Below are positions 9,693-18,099 of a stretch of DNA of 64,000 bases, in pieces. The translations under genes were made by a program, and so were the position numbers. The stretch lies in the NCBI RefSeq assembly GCF_008064665.1, contig NZ_VRZA01000003.1, positions 434,001 through 498,000 of the forward strand, given 5' to 3'. The stretch is from Parahaliea maris. Its GTDB lineage: Bacteria > Pseudomonadota > Gammaproteobacteria > Pseudomonadales > Halieaceae. Each line of letters starts with the position of its first letter. Positions within the stretch are counted from its first letter, which is position 1. The notes below the pieces were generated by a model. It saw only the letters and a program-made list of their open reading frames with translations, had not been told where the DNA came from and ran no database searches.

Positions 9693-10661
9693 TCAGAGCA
9701 GGGCAATCACCGTGACCGAGACCGCGGCGAGCACCAGGGCCAGCAAGATGCCGTAGAGCAGGTAGAGCCCCAGCGATTTGGCAATGGCTGCACTGGTGGA
9801 GGAGTCGTAAGCCCGACGCAGCGCCAGCGGCAGATAGGCCAGCATCGCTACGGTTAACAGTCCGCCGATCTCCAGGCCCGCCCAGTCCAGGCCCTCGCTC
9901 AGCAGGTAGAGCAGGTAGAGGAAAGAATGAAAGTGCAGGGCAAACACGAGGTGCTGTAGGTAGTGGAACGGGGAGAACAGGTAAAACAGCCACAGCAGCA
10001 GGGCGAAGCAGGGCAGCATAACGAACATGGCCTGGGGCAGCGAGTCCATAAGCTGGTCCAGGAACAGGTTCGGGTCTTTCTCGACACGGTGGCCGTTGGC
10101 TTCGATACGCTCGCCCAGTCTGGCCAGCCAGCGCGGAGTCGAAGGGTCATTGGGGTCAATGCCGAGATCGATTCCCTTAATCGCCTTGGAGGAAGGTTCG
10201 TCTTCCTCGCTCTGCTCCACGTCGGCCGACTCGTTTATGCCGTTCGTACCGACTATAAGCGGTGCCTGAATCTCTGCGTCGCCATCTTCATCGAACACCA
10301 CCATGGCGTCATTGGTCGTGATCGAGAGCGTGAGGAAGGTGATAAAGCTGATGATCAGGTAGAGGCGGAAGGGCGGGACGTAGCGTGCCCTGCGCCCGGT
10401 GATAAATTCCGCGGTGAGAAAGCCCGGCCGGAACAGCAGGGGGAACAGCGTGCGCCAGAAGCGCGAGTCCCAGGTCAATACATCCCCGGTAATTTCGCCG
10501 ACGGCCTGCAAAAAGCGCAGGTCATGGCCTTCGCGCTGGCCGCAACTGTGGCAGAACTCCCCGCGCAGTGCTGCACCGCAGTTGCGACAGCGCAGTACCT
10601 CTCTGGAAGCATCCTCCTGCGCAGCGGTGTCCGTGGGCGCCTGTCCCTGAGCCTTTCCCAT
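9693..10661 (-). CDS. DUF3667 domain membrane protein with N-terminal zinc ribbon
   Basis: A 322-residue protein of the DUF3667 family. Residues 24-41 hold two CxxC knuckles (CRNCG and CHSCG), probably a zinc ribbon. Then comes the family signature around residues 60-105 (TWDSRFWRTLFPLLFRPGF and the RRARYVPPFRLYL region). About five hydrophobic segments follow, after an acidic, poorly conserved stretch rich in Glu and Asp. GGGAG lies just before the ATG. No function is established for the family. It diverges from the sulfatase gene, and nothing ties it to the efflux operon beyond strand. Confidence 0.8.
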   Translation of the reverse strand: MGKAQGQAPTDTAAQEDASREVLRCRNCGAALRGEFCHSCGQREGHDLRFLQAVGEITGDVLTWDSRFWRTLFPLLFRPGFLTAEFITGRRARYVPPFRLYLIISFITFLTLSITTNDAMVVFDEDGDAEIQAPLIVGTNGINESADVEQSEEDEPSSKAIKGIDLGIDPNDPSTPRWLARLGERIEANGHRVEKDPNLFLDQLMDSLPQAMFVMLPCFALLLWLFYLFSPFHYLQHLVFALHFHSFLYLLYLLSEGLDWAGLEIGGLLTVAMLAYLPLALRRAYDSSTSAAIAKSLGLYLLYGILLALVLAAVSVTVIALL

Positions 10662-10843
10662 ATCTCCCGGCTCCCCCTAAAGCCTGTTGTCGTCCATCTT
10701 AGGCCAGGTGACAGGATCGGCCAATGGCCCGCTTGCGGTACAAATAGACGTTCCATTCCCGGTGACGGGTCCGCGCCTTACTGTGGCGCCCGGTAATGCT
10801 GGATAGACTGTACCGCGCCGAAAATTCCAATAAGGAGATGCTC

Positions 10844-12376
10844 GTGTCACTGTCACGTTTTGCCCTGCTGTTACTGCTGGTCCTGTCGCCGCTGGCGGGA
10901 GCGGCCGACAAGCCCAACATCCTGGTGATCTGGGGTGACGACATTGGCTGGTCAAACCTGAGCGCGTACCACCGCGGCATGTTGGGCGGCCGCACGCCGA
11001 ATATCGACCGCATCGCCCGCGAGGGGGCCATGTTTACCGACTACTACGGCGAGCAGAGCTGTACGGCGGGGCGCTCGGCCTTTATCACCGGCCAGCACCC
11101 GCTGCGCACCGGCCTGTTGAAGGTGGGAATGCCGGGGGCTGATATCGGCCTGCGGCCGGAAGACCCGACCCTGGCGGAACTGCTCAAGCCACTGGGATAT
11201 GCGACCGGGCAGTTTGGCAAGAACCACCTGGGTGACAAGGACGAATTTCTGCCCAGCAATCACGGCTTCGACGAGTTTTTCGGCAACCTCTATCACCTGA
11301 ATGCCGAGGAGGAGCCCGAAACCTACTTCTATCCAAAGGACCCCGAGTTTCGCAAGCGTTTCGCGCCGCGCGGTGTGATTCACTCCTATGCCGACGGACG
11401 GGTGGAGGACACGGGCCCACTCAGCCGCAAGCGGATGGAAACGGTGGACCAGGAGTTTACCGATGCCGCCGTAGACTTCATGGACCGCGCCGTGGCCGCT
11501 GACAAGCCCTTCTTTGTCTGGTTCAACGCGACCCGGATGCACAACTGGACCCGGCTTTCCGACAAGTGGGAAGGTAGCACCGGCTATGGCCTGTATGCAG
11601 ATGGCCTGAACGAGCACGATCACAACGTGGGGCAGTTGCTGGACCAGCTCGACAAGCTGGGTGTCAGTGACAACACCATTGTCATTTACAGCACCGACAA
11701 CGGCGCTCAGCTCGGTACCTACCCCGACGGTGGCTCCGAGCCTTTCCGCGGGGAGAAGGGTTCGACCTGGGAGGGAGGCTTCCGGGTACCCGCGCTGGTG
11801 CGCTGGCCCGGGGTGGTGGAGCCCGGGCGGGTGATCAACGATATATTCTCCCACCTGGATTGGATGCCCACATTGATGGCGGCCGCCGGAGTTGAAGATA
11901 TTGCGGGCAAGCTCAAGAGCGGTTATAGCGCTGGCGGCAAGCAGTACCGGGTCTACCTTGATGGCTACAACCAGACTGATCTGCTGGCGGGTAAGGGGCC
12001 GGGACGCCGGGAAACCCTGTTTTATTTCGATGACAATGCCCAGCTTAACGCCGTGCGCTGGAAGGACTGGAAAGTACATTTTGCATTCCAGATGGAAGGC
12101 TGGACCGGTCCGCGGGAGCCCCTGAATTTTCCCCGCATCGTCCACCTGCGCAGCGATCCCTACGAGAGATCGCTCGATTCGGGCATGTACACGCGCTTCT
12201 TTGCCGACCAGTTGTGGATGTTTGTGCCCATGCAGCAGGTTGTCGGGCAGTGGCTGGGCACCTTCCGCGAATTCCCGCCGCGGCAGCCGACCGCGAGTTT
12301 CTCCATCGACCGGCTGATGAACCAGATGCAGATGATGTTGCAGGCCCGGCAGCAGGGCACCGCTTCGCGCAATTGA
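10844..12376 (+). CDS. Secreted arylsulfatase-type sulfatase
   Basis: Type I sulfatase that hydrolyses sulfate esters. The nucleophile motif CTAGR begins at Cys73, the residue oxidised to formylglycine. Metal-binding GDDIGW lies near residue 31 and STDNGAQ in the middle, with RGEKGSTWEGG after it. I chose the GTG at 10844 because AAGGAG sits six bases ahead of it and it opens a typical signal peptide (SLSRFALLLLLVLSPLAGA); the ATG inside AAGGAGATG is too close to that ribosome site. The enzyme is probably periplasmic and would need a formylglycine-generating enzyme, none of which is in the window. The substrate could be a marine sulfated sugar or an aryl sulfate. Confidence 0.9.
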   Translation: MSLSRFALLLLLVLSPLAGAADKPNILVIWGDDIGWSNLSAYHRGMLGGRTPNIDRIAREGAMFTDYYGEQSCTAGRSAFITGQHPLRTGLLKVGMPGADIGLRPEDPTLAELLKPLGYATGQFGKNHLGDKDEFLPSNHGFDEFFGNLYHLNAEEEPETYFYPKDPEFRKRFAPRGVIHSYADGRVEDTGPLSRKRMETVDQEFTDAAVDFMDRAVAADKPFFVWFNATRMHNWTRLSDKWEGSTGYGLYADGLNEHDHNVGQLLDQLDKLGVSDNTIVIYSTDNGAQLGTYPDGGSEPFRGEKGSTWEGGFRVPALVRWPGVVEPGRVINDIFSHLDWMPTLMAAAGVEDIAGKLKSGYSAGGKQYRVYLDGYNQTDLLAGKGPGRRETLFYFDDNAQLNAVRWKDWKVHFAFQMEGWTGPREPLNFPRIVHLRSDPYERSLDSGMYTRFFADQLWMFVPMQQVVGQWLGTFREFPPRQPTASFSIDRLMNQMQMMLQARQQGTASRN

Positions 12377-12390
12377 CAAGGTGCCTATAG

Positions 12391-12425
12391 CGGCAATTGC
12401 CGTTAGGCTAGGCGATTCAGCCTAA
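12391..12425. promoter_or_regulatory. Two adjacent palindromes between sulfatase and LysR gene
   Basis: CGGCAATTGCCG (12391-12402) is a perfect 12-base palindrome. It is followed at once by TTAGGCT, a 9-base spacer and AGCCTAA (12403-12425). The LysR ATG is 20 bases further on. They could end sulfatase transcription or form a LysR autoregulatory site; no T-run follows, which favours an operator. Confidence 0.4.
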
Positions 12426-12444
12426 CCGAAGCCACCCTGCACCG

Positions 12445-13359
12445 ATGGAACTGCGACACCTGCGTTACTTTGCCGCCGTGGCCGAAACCCTGCATTTCGG
12501 ACGCGCCGCGCGCAAACTCAATATCTCCCAGCCCCCCTTGACCCAGCAGATCCAGAATCTGGAGGACGAACTGGGGGTGCAGTTGTTCGACCGCAGTCAC
12601 CGCAAGGTGGCGCTGACGCCCGCCGGAGAGCTGTTTTACCAGCGGGTGGAGGCGATCCTGCACCAGGTGGAGAAGGCGGTGGGCGATGTCCGCCAGGCCG
12701 CGCACAACGAGGCCCAGACCCTGGTAATCGGCTACATGGGCTCAGCCATCCTGCGGGAGATCATTCCTCTGGTGCGGGAGTTCCACAGCGCGCACCCGCT
12801 GGTGAAACTGGAATTCGCGATCATGCGCTCCGACGAGCAGTACGAGGCCCTGCTGGACGGACGCATCGATGTCGGCTTTGTCGACCTGACGGTGCAGCCC
12901 CTGTCGGATCGCTTTCGCACCCAGAAGGTGGCCTTTGAGCTGGTAGTGCATGAGAGCCTGGTACTGGCGGTGAATCCCGCCCACACTCTCGCCAGGCGCG
13001 AGCGGGTGGAGATCGGTGAACTGCGCGACGAGAAGTTTGTCACCCTGCAGCGTCATCTGTTCCCCTCCAACTACGACAAGGTGGTCAGTCAGTGCCGGCA
13101 GGCGGGTTTCCGGCCGGATATCGTGGCGATGTCGGAACAGACCGATGTCCTGCTGGCCTATGTGGCCGCCGGTGTGGGGGTTGCGCTGGTGCCCGCTTGT
13201 ACCGAAGCGTCCTGGAGCACCGATGTCAGCTTTGTCCCCATAGAGCCCCTGGCCGCAGTGGATGTGCACCTGATCCTGAATGCCGACAACACGTCCACGG
13301 TGGTGTCGCAATTTCGCGATGTCAGCGCCGCCTACGCCCGCCGTCGCAACCTGGCCTGA
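12445..13359 (+). CDS. LysR-family transcriptional regulator
   Basis: A 304-residue LysR regulator: a winged helix-turn-helix at 1-60 (MELRHLRYFAAVAETLHFGRAARKLN form the start of it, SQPPLTQQI the recognition helix) and a substrate-binding domain at about 90-300. The N-terminus resembles the BenM/CatR group, which senses aromatic catabolic intermediates. It is read in the same direction as, and ends just before, a seven-gene operon, with repeated CTTTCATA boxes in the gap, so it is the likely activator of that operon. The ligand is unknown. Confidence 0.92.
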   Translation: MELRHLRYFAAVAETLHFGRAARKLNISQPPLTQQIQNLEDELGVQLFDRSHRKVALTPAGELFYQRVEAILHQVEKAVGDVRQAAHNEAQTLVIGYMGSAILREIIPLVREFHSAHPLVKLEFAIMRSDEQYEALLDGRIDVGFVDLTVQPLSDRFRTQKVAFELVVHESLVLAVNPAHTLARRERVEIGELRDEKFVTLQRHLFPSNYDKVVSQCRQAGFRPDIVAMSEQTDVLLAYVAAGVGVALVPACTEASWSTDVSFVPIEPLAAVDVHLILNADNTSTVVSQFRDVSAAYARRRNLA

Positions 13360-13371
13360 GCTGCCCCGGCA

Positions 13372-13401
13372 CTTTCATATGTGAAAGCTATCGCTTTCAT
13401 A
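13372..13401. promoter_or_regulatory. Repeated CTTTCATA boxes, possible LysR site
   Basis: CTTTCA (13372-13377) pairs with TGAAAG (13382-13387) as an inverted repeat, and CTTTCATA recurs at 13394-13401, exactly 22 bases (about two helical turns) after the first copy. The arrangement of a dyad plus a phased half-site suits LysR activators. It lies about 80-110 bases before the start of the ornithine-cyclodeaminase-like gene. Confidence 0.45.
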
Positions 13402-13482
13402 CAAAAGCAGTATTGGACGCCCTGGCTGCCAGCGCTGAATACTTTGCCCCGGACTGAAGAACAGCGGAGCGGAATTTTGCGA

Positions 13483-14451
13483 GTGTTGGACGGGCGCCAG
13501 ATTGGCGCCATGCTGGACTGGAATACCACCATTGCACTGGTAGACCAGGCCATGCGCCTGGTCAGCGAGGGCGCCACTGTCGCACCGCTACGTTGGGGCA
13601 TGTTCATGCCGGAGGGCGGCATGCTGGGCATGATGCCTGGCTACATCGAACGCCCGGCCTGCTTTGGTATCAAGGTTGTGAACATCATGCCCGCCAACGA
13701 GGGAACCCAATTCTCTTCCCACAGCGGCTGTATGCTATTGTTCGACGCCGAGCACGGCCAGACCCTGGCAATGCTGGACGCCAGCATCATCACTGCCCGC
13801 CGCACCGCCGCCGCCAGTGCGCTGGCAACTGACCGACTGGCGCGCGATGACGCCTCGGTGCTGGCCCTGGTGGGCTCCGGCGAGCAGGCCGCTGCCCACG
13901 CCGGGGCTCTGTGCGCGGCGCGCGATTTCCGTGAAATCCGGGTCTGCTTCCGCGATACCAGCCGCGCCGAGGCCTTCTTTGCCGGCCTCCAGGTGCCGGA
14001 GGACGTGGAGCTGAGGGCCTTCAGCGATACCCGGTCTGCGTTGGACGGCGCCGATGTGGTGTGCACGGTGACCTCTTCCCCTTCAGCGGTGATCGACCAG
14101 AGCATGCTGGCGCCGGGCATGCACCTGAACCTGGTGGGCGCCTGTACCCGCGACCGCCAGGAAATCACCACCGCGGCGCTGCCACTGTGTCGCTATTACC
14201 TCGACTCACGGACCGCTGCCTGGGATCAGGCCGGTGAACTCTGCTCGGGCCTCGAGCAGGGGCTGATCGGCGACGACTTCCCCTGCGGGGAAATTGGCGA
14301 AGTGCTGCAGGGCACACTGTCGGGGCGGCGGCAGCGCAGAGATATCACGGTATACCGGTCTCTGGGCGTCGCCGCCCAGGACCTGGTGGTGGCCCAGCAC
14401 CTCTACCAGCGGGCTGTTCAGGAAAACTTAGGTACGGAGATTCCCTTCTGA
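13483..14451 (+). CDS. Ornithine cyclodeaminase / mu-crystallin family protein
   Basis: NAD(P)-dependent enzyme of the OCD/mu-crystallin superfamily, about 322 residues, the normal size. It has the family motifs GIKVVNIMPAN, the TARRTAAASALA helix and a Rossmann loop (VGSGEQAAAH). Members deaminate ornithine, reduce cyclic ketimines or make N-(carboxyalkyl) amino acids, so the reaction here is open; ketimine reduction or imino acid handling would fit a tryptophan-type pathway. The frame is open back to 13381, but that extension is poorly conserved in character. I place the start at the GTG at 13483, with a TTG at 13477 as the alternative behind GGAG. It overlaps the next gene by one base (TGATG). 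Confidence 0.85.
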   Translation: MLDGRQIGAMLDWNTTIALVDQAMRLVSEGATVAPLRWGMFMPEGGMLGMMPGYIERPACFGIKVVNIMPANEGTQFSSHSGCMLLFDAEHGQTLAMLDASIITARRTAAASALATDRLARDDASVLALVGSGEQAAAHAGALCAARDFREIRVCFRDTSRAEAFFAGLQVPEDVELRAFSDTRSALDGADVVCTVTSSPSAVIDQSMLAPGMHLNLVGACTRDRQEITTAALPLCRYYLDSRTAAWDQAGELCSGLEQGLIGDDFPCGEIGEVLQGTLSGRRQRRDITVYRSLGVAAQDLVVAQHLYQRAVQENLGTEIPF

Positions 14452-15833
14452 TGCAAGTAACCAGCTTTCCCCTGATTCGCAATTTCCTGCGCTTTGCGGT
14501 CGCCACCTCTGCGCTCGCGATGGCCTCATTCGCCAGTGGCGAGCAGGCAGACCTCGAGACCAGCACCCGGCTCTACACCCAAATTAACCTGATCGATGGC
14601 AGCGGTACCCCGGTGCAGCGCGACCGCGCGCTGTTGGTTGAAAACGGTCGAATCAGCGCCATCGTACCCAATGCAAAGGCCTCCGAATTGGCCACCGAGG
14701 GTGTGGAAGTGGTCGACGGGGCCGGCCGCTACGTGATTCCTGGCCTGGTCGATACCCACGTACACCTGGCGACCTCGCCCGAGGACGAGGAGCCCCTGCT
14801 GTTGTTGCGCCGCCAACTCTACGGCGGCGTGACCTCGGTGCGCGACATGGCCGGGGACGTGCGGGTGCTGGCGGGGCTGGCCCGGGATACGCGTCTGGAT
14901 CGCATCGAGGGCCCGGACGTGTACTACGTGGCACTGATGGCCGGCGAGAGCTTCTTCCAGGACCCGCGCCCAGCCTCCTCGGCGCGCGGCGAGGTGCCCG
15001 GTGCTGTGCCCTGGATGCAGGCCGTAGCTCCCGACACGGACATGGCCCTGGCGGTTGCTCAGGCCAAGGGTGCCTGGGCCACCGCCATCAAGATCTACGC
15101 CAACCTGCCCGCGCCTGAGGTGGCACGTATCACTGCGGAGGCCCACCGCCAGGGTATGCAGGTCTGGGCTCATTCAACAGTGTTTCCCGCTGCGCCCAGG
15201 GAGGTAGTCGCTGCCGGTGTGGACGTGATTTCCCACGTATGCCGGCTGGCCTTTGAAACCACCGACAGCGTTCCGGAGATCTACCATCACGGCGACGAAC
15301 CCGATTACGCCAGCATTGATCCGGCGGATGCCCGCATCACCGGCGTGTTCGATGATATGGCGTCCCGCGGCACCATACTCGACGCCACCTTAGGACTCTA
15401 CGGCAGGGCCGAAGAACGCTTTGCCAACGATGCGGAAAACGCCGGCAAGCCCTACGTGGGCTGTCCTCTGGCCTTCGCTGGCGAGCTGGTCAAGGTGGCT
15501 GCGGGGCGCGGTGTGGCCGTCTCCACGGGTACCGACTTCATCAATCCCCGCAATGAGCAGTGGCCGGCCCTTTATGAGGAACTGGAGGCGTTGGTGCAGT
15601 ACGCGGGTATGACGCCCCTGCAGGTGCTCCATGCAGCGACAGCGATTGGCGCTCGCACCATCGGCGTCGACGGCGACAGCGGCACCATCGAAGTGGGCAA
15701 ACGTGCGGACTTTCTGCTGCTGCGGGATGACCCCAGCCGCGACCTCTCCGCCCTGCGCTCACTTGAATTGACGGTCAAACACGGTCGCCACTATGTCCGG
15801 GCGGACTTTGCAACCGAGGCCGCACAGGACTGA
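14451..15833 (+). CDS. Secreted amidohydrolase (imidazolonepropionase/prolidase-like)
   Basis: Metal-dependent amidohydrolase, 460 residues. An N-terminal hydrophobic signal (about 1-30, ending ALAMASFASG) predicts export. The metal-site signature DTHVHL follows VIPGLV, and later ligands are visible in KIYANL (candidate carboxylated Lys), WAHSTV, ISHV and STGTDF. A C-terminal GKRADFLLL strand completes the composite beta-sandwich. Exported members often cleave Xaa-Pro or other dipeptides and N-acyl amino acids. It starts within the stop codon of the OCD-like gene, so they share an mRNA. In this operon it may hydrolyse an amide-linked precursor before uptake. The substrate is not determinable. 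Confidence 0.87.
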   Translation: MQVTSFPLIRNFLRFAVATSALAMASFASGEQADLETSTRLYTQINLIDGSGTPVQRDRALLVENGRISAIVPNAKASELATEGVEVVDGAGRYVIPGLVDTHVHLATSPEDEEPLLLLRRQLYGGVTSVRDMAGDVRVLAGLARDTRLDRIEGPDVYYVALMAGESFFQDPRPASSARGEVPGAVPWMQAVAPDTDMALAVAQAKGAWATAIKIYANLPAPEVARITAEAHRQGMQVWAHSTVFPAAPREVVAAGVDVISHVCRLAFETTDSVPEIYHHGDEPDYASIDPADARITGVFDDMASRGTILDATLGLYGRAEERFANDAENAGKPYVGCPLAFAGELVKVAAGRGVAVSTGTDFINPRNEQWPALYEELEALVQYAGMTPLQVLHAATAIGARTIGVDGDSGTIEVGKRADFLLLRDDPSRDLSALRSLELTVKHGRHYVRADFATEAAQD

Positions 15834-15920
15834 AATACAGCCCGACAATGAGCATCGAGAATATCCAGCCGGAAGCAGCCCGCAAGGCGCCATCCAGCTA
15901 ACGACAGGAGTAACACAGCA

Positions 15921-18098
15921 ATGATTCCTTCCAGACAACAACTGCTGGTGCTTGCCATCAGCACCCTGGCCGGCTCTGCCGCCGTCGCCCAGGGCAGTCC
16001 CGGCGAACGCAGCCTCGCCCTGGAGGAGGTGGTGGTCACCGCCTCCAAGCGCGGTTTGAGCACGGTGCAGGATATACCCACCAATATATCCGCCATCGGC
16101 GGCGCGGTACTGGAGCAGACCGGTGCCATGGGCATCCAGGACATGGCCCGCTTTATTCCCGGCCTGAGCGCAGTAAACAACGGGCCGGGCAACGAACAGG
16201 TCATCATCCGCGGGCTGGCCTCGTCCGCCGGCGCCGCCCAGGTGGGTACCTACTTCGATGAGATTCCCGCCACCGGAACCGGCGGCACCAACGTCGCCCA
16301 GACCGATCTGCAGCTCTATGACCTGGAACGGGTGGAGGTGCTGCGCGGCCCCCAGGGGACGCTCTACGGCAGTGGCTCCCAGGGCGGCACCCTGCGCTAC
16401 ATCACCAACAAGCCGAACCTTTCGGAATTGGATGGCTCGGTGCAGATGGATGCCGGCACCCGTTCCCGCGACGCGAGTGAGGCCTACCAGGTCAGCGCTA
16501 TGCTTAATGCGCCGGTAGTGGAAGACCGTTTCGCCCTGCGTGCGGTGGGTTTCTATCGTGATGAAGGCGGCTATGTCGACTTGCCCGACCTCGGCAAGAG
16601 CGGTACCAATTCCGCCCAGAGCCAAGGTGGGCGCCTGATGGGCACCCTGCAGCTGGGTGAGCGCACCACCCTGAATGGCTCGGCGTGGTACCAGAACCTG
16701 GAAGTGGATGACCAGCCGCTGGTCAACGAGCACGAGGACAGCCGCCCCGGCCAGGTCCGCCTGCCCTTCGAGGACGAGCTGAACATGTACAACCTGACCC
16801 TGGACCACGGGCTGGGCTCGGGCGATATCACCGCCACCGCCTCCTGGTATGATCGCGCGACCTTCTTCGCCTTCGATGTGTCGCAGTTCGTACCCATGCC
16901 GGGCAGCGTCAACCAGAATCGCGACAGCGAACTATTCAGCGCGGAGCTGCGCTACGCCTCGCGCTTTGATGGGCCCCTGCAGATGATTGTCGGCGCCTTC
17001 TACCAGGAGCGCGAAACCAGCAACAGTTCCATCGGCTATTTCGTCGATCCCGATACCGGCCTGGTGCCGTCGAATCCCGCCAGCTTCTTTGATACCCGCG
17101 GTGAAACTGAATTTACCAACCAGGCCCTGTTTGGCGAATTCACCTGGGAGGTGAGCGAGCGGCTGGAATTGCTGGCGGGTTTTCGCGCCTTTGAGGTGGA
17201 TGCCTGGTCCCAGGCCAATGAGATTTCCACGCCATTTGGCGAGCCGGCCGGCCTGCAAACGCCACTGGAAGCCGACAACAGCGACGTCATCTACAAACTG
17301 CAGGCCTCCTGGCGCTTCAGCGATGAAGTGTTGACCTACCTGGTCTATTCCCAGGGTTTCCGCGAGGGCGGCGCCAACAGCCTGAACCTGCAGACCCCCA
17401 GCGGTCGTCCGGTACCCCGTGGTTTCGAGCCAGATCTGGTCGACAACTACGAATTTGGCTGGAAGAGCGACTGGCTGGACGGCCAGCTTCGAGTCAACGG
17501 CGCTGTGTACGCCATGCAGTGGACGGATATCCAGGTGAGCCTGCTGGATGCCACCCAGGCCTTTTCCTACATCGGCAACGCCGGCGAGGCCGACCTTTTG
17601 GGGGTGGAGCTGGAGTCGGTGCTGCGCCCGCAGGCGCTGCCCGGCCTGACTATTCGCTTCAATGCCAATTACTCCGAGCAGGAACTGGCAGAAAATACTC
17701 CGGCCTACGATGCGGGTGATATAACCGCCGGCCGGGATGGCGACCGCCTGCCGGATACCTTCCCCTTCTCGGCCGGTTTGATCGTGGAGCAGCAATTCGA
17801 GCTCGGCGGTTACAACGCCTATGCCTCGCTGGATGCCTCCTACGTCGGTACGGCGCTGACCACCTTTTCCAGACGCTCCGGTGATGCCCGGGAATACGGT
17901 GACTACATCCTGGGTGGGGCGCGCCTCGGACTCAGCCTGGACAACTGGGAAGCCGCTCTTTACGTCACCAACATCGCCGATGTGCGAGAGCCGGTGAACT
18001 GGGAAGTGGAGGCGCGGGAGGGCATTCCCGACCGCATCTTTACCACCCAGCCGCGCACCGTGGGTATCAATGTCGTTTACACCTTCCAGGAGGGCTGA
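15921..18098 (+). CDS. TonB-dependent outer membrane receptor
   Basis: Outer membrane active transporter of 725 residues. Signal peptide at about 1-24 (ending GSAAVAQG), a TonB-box-like ALEEVVVTASKR, a plug domain at 45-170 containing VEVLRGPQGTLYG, and a 22-strand barrel ending in an aromatic-poor VVYTFQEG. The ATG at 15921 follows ACAGGAG by eight bases. Its SusC-free, iron-free neighbourhood (hydrolases and a cytoplasmic oxygenase) suggests an organic substrate rather than a siderophore. It begins 87 bases after the amidohydrolase and ends one base before the M19-like gene, so it belongs to the same operon. Confidence 0.93.
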   Translation: MIPSRQQLLVLAISTLAGSAAVAQGSPGERSLALEEVVVTASKRGLSTVQDIPTNISAIGGAVLEQTGAMGIQDMARFIPGLSAVNNGPGNEQVIIRGLASSAGAAQVGTYFDEIPATGTGGTNVAQTDLQLYDLERVEVLRGPQGTLYGSGSQGGTLRYITNKPNLSELDGSVQMDAGTRSRDASEAYQVSAMLNAPVVEDRFALRAVGFYRDEGGYVDLPDLGKSGTNSAQSQGGRLMGTLQLGERTTLNGSAWYQNLEVDDQPLVNEHEDSRPGQVRLPFEDELNMYNLTLDHGLGSGDITATASWYDRATFFAFDVSQFVPMPGSVNQNRDSELFSAELRYASRFDGPLQMIVGAFYQERETSNSSIGYFVDPDTGLVPSNPASFFDTRGETEFTNQALFGEFTWEVSERLELLAGFRAFEVDAWSQANEISTPFGEPAGLQTPLEADNSDVIYKLQASWRFSDEVLTYLVYSQGFREGGANSLNLQTPSGRPVPRGFEPDLVDNYEFGWKSDWLDGQLRVNGAVYAMQWTDIQVSLLDATQAFSYIGNAGEADLLGVELESVLRPQALPGLTIRFNANYSEQELAENTPAYDAGDITAGRDGDRLPDTFPFSAGLIVEQQFELGGYNAYASLDASYVGTALTTFSRRSGDAREYGDYILGGARLGLSLDNWEAALYVTNIADVREPVNWEVEAREGIPDRIFTTQPRTVGINVVYTFQEG

Positions 18099-18099
18099 C

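Noticed and set aside
10952-12379. 475-codon minus-strand frame opposite the sulfatase
   Set aside because: No domain features; the plus strand carries the sulfatase active-site motif and signal peptide.
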